24,361 nucleotides of DNA from JAGLQA01 sp023135565. Lineage in GTDB: Bacteria; Acidobacteriota; Aminicenantia; UBA2199. Below the pieces are notes generated by a model. It saw nothing but the letters and a program-made list of their open reading frames with translations, was not told where the DNA came from and did not search any database. The position numbers and the translations under genes are program-made. Within the stretch, counting starts at the first letter, position 1, and each line of letters opens with the position of its first letter. Shown here piece by piece: positions 20,817 to 24,361 of this stretch. The stretch covers positions 1 to 24,361 of the forward strand of contig DAOWCY010000107.1 of assembly GCA_030639305.1 (NCBI GenBank). Direction: 5' to 3'.

Positions 20817-22142
20817 ATGGACGAATCGAAAATAAAAGACGATGAAGTATACCCGGATAACGATGTAACCATAGCCAACAGCAAAGCCGATATGTACGAC
20901 AAAACATTAACGGTGCGAAAAGAAGATAGAATTGACGACGAGAAATCGACTTCCTCTTTCAAAATAGATGATATAACCAAAAAACTGCAAAGCGAAATCG
21001 ACGACATACCGGAATTAGATATGGAAGAGATGCAAACCGGCCAAATGAGCGGTATCATAAAAAGTATCTTCCCCGAAAGAACAAAAGCAGAACAAATAAA
21101 AATCAATCGAAATTTCCTGAGAGACGCGGAACCTTTCAAAATAGAAAGACTGCTCGAAGAAGTGAAAAATAGACCGCAGGGACTGGCTTCCGGTTTTAGC
21201 GGTTTAGACAACACCATCTCTATCCCCAACAGCGCCGTAACCGCGGTCACCGGCGCACCCAGGCACGGCAAATCGCTCTTTATGCTGAACGGGCTGCTGA
21301 ACATGGCTCACATGTATAAAGATAGACATTTCCTTTTTTTTACCTATGAAGAACTTAGAAGAGATATCGAAATAAAATTAATCAACATGTCGGGCGACAC
21401 CCCTTTCAGCGAAAAAAAAAACCTGGAAACCAATCTCTCCCGCTGGAAAAATGAGTTTAGAACCCGGGACACCGCCGCCCTTATGGACAAAGGCAATAAT
21501 CACCTCGAATATATCGGTTTAGGAAGATTTTTGCAGGTGTCCCAGGGGATACATATTATCGACAGTAACTATGATATCAGGGATTTAATCGACGCTGTCA
21601 GGTCGTTTAATAACACCTTCACTATAGGCGCTGTATTTATCGACTTTTTCCAGAAAATCAAAGCCGACAGGAAAAGAAGCAACTTATCACGCTCCCGGCA
21701 ATTGCAGGAAATCGCGGAAGAGTTAAGAATGATCGCTAACGAGATAAAAATTCCTATTATATGCGGGACGCAATTTCCCTATGTAGAAAAAGGGATACCG
21801 GAATACGACATTCTCCTGGTAGATAATCTAAAAGAGGCCGGGGGCATCGAACAGGCGTCCAACCTGATCATAGGCTTACAAAACTATTCGAGGTCCAGGT
21901 ATATCGGTTCCAATATTAATGAAAATTTTAAATCGAAACTCTATGACCACAGGCTGTTAAAAGCGGAAAAAATGCAGGAAAATTTCGACAGTGGAGATAG
22001 TGAAACAATTCTCCTGGCCAAAGTGCTGCTGAACAGGGAAGGATTGGAACCGGAGGTTGAATTACTCTTTCATAGGGATTTATTGAAACTCAGGGACCTA
22101 AAAGACGGGGATATAAAAGTATTAAAAAAGAACCTAATATGA
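20817..22142 (+). CDS. stand-alone DnaB C-terminal-like RecA-fold ATPase
   Basis: A 441-residue protein. Residues 1 to about 115 are acidic and probably disordered; they do not resemble the DnaB primase-binding N domain. From about 119 it follows DnaB-C: GLASGFSGLDNTI (122-134), Walker A GAPRHGKS (146-153), FLFFTYEE, Walker B GAVFIDFFQKI (271-281), IICGTQF (315-320), VDNLKEAGGIEQASNLIIGL (cf. DLReSGaiEqdAD) and LLAKVLLNREGLEPEVELLF (cf. ilAKnRnGptGtv). DnaB-C drives hexameric 5'-3' helicase activity, but this protein lacks the usual partner domain, so it may be an accessory or phage-derived loader or a non-replicative ATPase. Acidic N-terminus and leaderless promoter are notable. Confidence 0.82.
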   Translation: MDESKIKDDEVYPDNDVTIANSKADMYDKTLTVRKEDRIDDEKSTSSFKIDDITKKLQSEIDDIPELDMEEMQTGQMSGIIKSIFPERTKAEQIKINRNFLRDAEPFKIERLLEEVKNRPQGLASGFSGLDNTISIPNSAVTAVTGAPRHGKSLFMLNGLLNMAHMYKDRHFLFFTYEELRRDIEIKLINMSGDTPFSEKKNLETNLSRWKNEFRTRDTAALMDKGNNHLEYIGLGRFLQVSQGIHIIDSNYDIRDLIDAVRSFNNTFTIGAVFIDFFQKIKADRKRSNLSRSRQLQEIAEELRMIANEIKIPIICGTQFPYVEKGIPEYDILLVDNLKEAGGIEQASNLIIGLQNYSRSRYIGSNINENFKSKLYDHRLLKAEKMQENFDSGDSETILLAKVLLNREGLEPEVELLFHRDLLKLRDLKDGDIKVLKKNLI

Positions 22143-22277
22143 GCAGTGCTCGATCTTCAATGTACAATTCGTTTTGAAAATTTAGCATCGGACATAACCG
22201 GATTTTGGCAGAGCGAAACTATATGATCGATTTTTGCGTTTTATATTATTACAATTTTAATTTTCAAGGAGTAACGA

Positions 22278-23399
22278 ATGAATAAAATCATGATTTTATT
22301 GGCAATATCGGCGCTGTGTCTTAATGTTTTCGGCGCCGGTAAGGTTATCGAGAACAAGGCAAAACCCCTAAAAGGCGAATGGGACTTTAACCTGCAAAAA
22401 GTCTGGGCCACGGACGATGCCGGGGAAGATGTGTTGGTCAGGGTAGGCATGATCCGGGTGGATGAGAGCGGGAAAATATACGTCTTAGAACCGATGCAGT
22501 CAAAGTTTTTCGTGTTCGCCGCGGATGGAAAATTCCTCTATACCTTCGGCAAAAAAGGCGAAGGCCCGGGCGAATTCAGAATGGCTTTCAACTTTTTCCT
22601 GTTAGGCGACCAAATCATCGTGCCGGAGATGGGTAAATTTCACTTCTTTTCCACAACAGGAAAGTATATCAAATCTATAAATTTAGGCGCAATGATCTTT
22701 CCTATGGCTTTTTTAGATGCTGGGCGCTTTATCTACACCGGCGACGGCGACAGGGGAAAAAAGAGGCCGGATACGCTCAAAATTTACGATATGCAGAGCA
22801 AGAAAAGCAAAGTCATCGCGGAAATCCCCCGGGAAGAATCGTTGACCGCGACTTCAGGCCGCATGGTGCTGCGGGTAAAAGATAGCTCCTCTACACCGGG
22901 GATCGTGTTAGGTGCGCGGGACAACTATCTCTACTTCGGCAAAAGCGACAAATACCACATCAAAAAAACCGGTTTAGATGGAAAGGAGATATTTTCTTTT
23001 ACTTTAGAAGGCAGGAAACGAAAAAAAATCTCCACCGCCTATAAAAGAAAAAGATTCTCAAATGTCATAGTAAACGGTCGTAAAATGCCCAAAGAGATGC
23101 TTGACCAGATGGTAAAATCCATGCCTGATGAAGCCACTTTTTTCAACCGCATTAAAATCGACGAAAACGGTTTGATCTATGTATTTATTAGCGATTTAGA
23201 GAATGAGACGGGCCGGGAGGTAGATATTTTCTCTGCCCGGGGTAAATACCTATACCACGGTGAGATCGAGATGCCTGATAATTATGTTATTAAGAGCCGC
23301 CGCCTTATTTTCAAATCGGGTTATCTTTATGTTTTTGCCGATGACGAAGAGGGCGAAGGCAAGCTGCTGAAATTCAAGATAGATATGCCGAAAAATTAG
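22278..23399 (+). CDS. exported 6-bladed beta-propeller (NHL-like) protein
   Basis: A 373-residue exported protein: signal peptide MNKIMILLAISALCLNVFGA, then repeated blade motifs (IRVDESGKIYVLEP, KFFVFAADGKFLYTFGKKGE, GPGEF, FHFFSTTGKYIKSI, DNYLYFGKSDKYHI, IKIDENGLIYVFISD, VDIFSARGKYLYHGE). This pattern, with the GKKGEGPGEF turn, is typical of 6-bladed beta-propeller proteins abundant in Aminicenantes and Bacteroidota. Function is unknown; they are thought to be periplasmic or surface binding proteins. AAGGAG stands before the ATG. Its stop codon directly borders repeat R9. Confidence 0.85.
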   Translation: MNKIMILLAISALCLNVFGAGKVIENKAKPLKGEWDFNLQKVWATDDAGEDVLVRVGMIRVDESGKIYVLEPMQSKFFVFAADGKFLYTFGKKGEGPGEFRMAFNFFLLGDQIIVPEMGKFHFFSTTGKYIKSINLGAMIFPMAFLDAGRFIYTGDGDRGKKRPDTLKIYDMQSKKSKVIAEIPREESLTATSGRMVLRVKDSSSTPGIVLGARDNYLYFGKSDKYHIKKTGLDGKEIFSFTLEGRKRKKISTAYKRKRFSNVIVNGRKMPKEMLDQMVKSMPDEATFFNRIKIDENGLIYVFISDLENETGREVDIFSARGKYLYHGEIEMPDNYVIKSRRLIFKSGYLYVFADDEEGEGKLLKFKIDMPKN

Positions 23400-23536
23400 C
23401 CCCGTACACACGGGGAGGCGATAAGCGGCTTCGCCGCAAGGGCAGCGGGTGAGCGCTTCTCGCTTTTAAATTATAAAAAGTTTTGATCAAACTTTTACAA
23501 AAGTTTGGCCCCCCCGGCAGGGGCCGCCGGAGGCAA
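23400..23536 (-). repeat. GC-rich multi-hairpin intergenic repeat, copy R9
   Basis: Reverse orientation. It starts immediately after the TAG of the beta-propeller gene with CCCCGTACACACGGGG, continues with GATAAGCGGCTTCGCCGC, GCGCTTCTCGCTTTTAAATT, the CAAACTTTT/AAAAGTTTG hairpin, and ends with the core GGCCGCCGGAGGCAAA at 23536. It lies between convergent genes. Confidence 0.86.
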
Positions 23537-23614
23537 AGTAATTTCATGACAGGGTAATTTTTAATTCTTTTGCCGGGGCTGGAGCTGCCACTTGGCGGCA
23601 CCTAAAACCCTCCG

Positions 23615-24361
23615 CTAAAAATCTTTCTCCTCATCATAAAAAACGATATACGTTTCGATGAGGATACCTTCGACGGTTTCCCGCTGCTCCTTGACACTGG
23701 CTAATTTCACCGTATTGGGAACAAAAACCAGGTAAATCGCTTCTTTTAATTTCAGGCTCCGCGCATAGTAGGCCAACTGCTTTTTGCCTTTTTCAAAACG
23801 GGATGGGCTCTGGTACACTTTGAATTCGATCACATATTCCCGGTTCCCGATATTGATTAACAGGTCGCACCGCCCCAACCCTGAATGAGGTTCAAGATAA
23901 CTTCTGCCTTCCGCTTCCTGGAGAAAAACCTGGATATAGGTCTCGAAACTGTAGGCCAGGGCTGCTTCTTTAATGCTCTTATATGCACCGGTCTCTTCGT
24001 CTTTCTCACGGAAATACTTAAAACTTCTCCTTTTTACATAATCTTTGTAATTGTCGATGAGCAGCTCGAAATTTATCCGCCCGTCCGGGTAAAGCAGGGT
24101 GCTCAAATCGAGGTTCCTGAGAAAACGGCGTCTCTCTCCATTGGAATAAGGATATAAAGCATCGTAAACCGCTTTTTTATACATGGGCACCCAGAATTCC
24201 ACGTTACCGTCTTTATCTTTTTTGATCAGGCCCTGGGAAAAAAGGAATTTTATTTTGTCGTCATTAATCCTGAATGGCTGCTTCTCCCCGGTAAACAGGA
24301 TCGACTCTACGAAACGGCGGTGCTTTTTGGCTTTGTTGATAATATTGGAAATATTCTTGTC
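23615..24361 (-). CDS. AAA-like ATPase with C-terminal PD-(D/E)XK nuclease domain, 5' part beyond window
   Basis: The frame is open from the TAG-side end at 23615 to the edge of the window, so at least 248 residues are present and the true start is outside. The first part here (SNIINKAKKHRRFVESILFT, INDDKIKFLFSQGLIKKDKD, VEFWVPMYKK) resembles the linker and winged helix that follow the ATPase core in AAA-like (PF14516-type) proteins. The C-terminal 110 residues carry the nuclease fold: HSGLGRCDLLINIGNREYVI with the metal Asp, then EFKVYQS (the E-x-K half), and KKQLAYYARSLK. Such ATPase-nuclease proteins are widespread and largely uncharacterised, some suspected to act in defence. A GTG near 24202 is not the start, because the domain continues upstream. 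Confidence 0.8.
   Translation of the reverse strand, partial: DKNISNIINKAKKHRRFVESILFTGEKQPFRINDDKIKFLFSQGLIKKDKDGNVEFWVPMYKKAVYDALYPYSNGERRRFLRNLDLSTLLYPDGRINFELLIDNYKDYVKRRSFKYFREKDEETGAYKSIKEAALAYSFETYIQVFLQEAEGRSYLEPHSGLGRCDLLINIGNREYVIEFKVYQSPSRFEKGKKQLAYYARSLKLKEAIYLVFVPNTVKLASVKEQRETVEGILIETYIVFYDEEKDF

Overview
The window looks like a chromosomal segment of a large-genome, Gram-negative bacterium, most plausibly an Acidobacteriota or Candidatus Aminicenantes-like lineage. The reasons are a VWFA-related 'Acidobacterial-type' secreted protein, a signal-peptide 6-bladed beta-propeller protein, lipoproteins and an outer-membrane porin, and a very high density of GC-rich hairpin repeats. 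The taxonomic call is inference from family content; there is no rRNA gene here.

Layout. 1-760: a nucleotidyltransferase (MNT/AbiEii-like) and a small overlapping partner gene, minus strand. 1112-5725: an independent phosphoglycerate mutase-like enzyme with a large insertion, a GlcD-type FAD oxidase, and a cNMP-binding/FHA fusion protein. 5919-11492: a minus-strand series of single-function genes (Cupin_5/DUF985, GH5-like lipoprotein, 3-methyladenine DNA glycosylase I, IspD, MltD-like transglycosylase with LysM), separated mostly by repeat copies. 11600-12755: a 32-bp tandem palindrome array, the tail of a decayed ATPase gene, and a VapBC-type toxin-antitoxin pair. 12993-17366: a minus-strand five-gene operon behind a perfect TTGACA/TATAAT promoter. 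It encodes a pseudo-receiver-roadblock protein (frameshifted in this sequence), a second roadblock protein, a small four-Cys protein, a Cache-HAMP membrane sensor without an output domain, and a porin. 17681-19504: the secreted VWA protein. 19848-22142: a PPDK/PEP-synthase regulator (DUF299) divergent from a stand-alone DnaB-C-like ATPase. 22278-23399: the beta-propeller protein. 23615-24361: the 3' part of an AAA-like ATPase/PD-(D/E)XK nuclease that runs off the window.

The strongest unusual signals are as follows. (i) Four genes have consensus promoters whose -10 box ends 6-7 nt before the ATG, with no Shine-Dalgarno sequence, which predicts leaderless mRNAs. (ii) A GC-rich multi-hairpin repeat occurs at least eight times, always beside a stop codon and never between divergent genes; it supplies the C-terminal codons of two proteins and the ribosome-binding site of ispD. 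(iii) The roadblock/pseudo-receiver/Cache-HAMP/porin operon looks like a signalling unit whose partner GTPase is not in the window. (iv) Five exactly spaced 32-bp palindromic units abut an ATPase gene remnant. (v) A two-hairpin element of about 90 bp recurs upstream of three unrelated genes.
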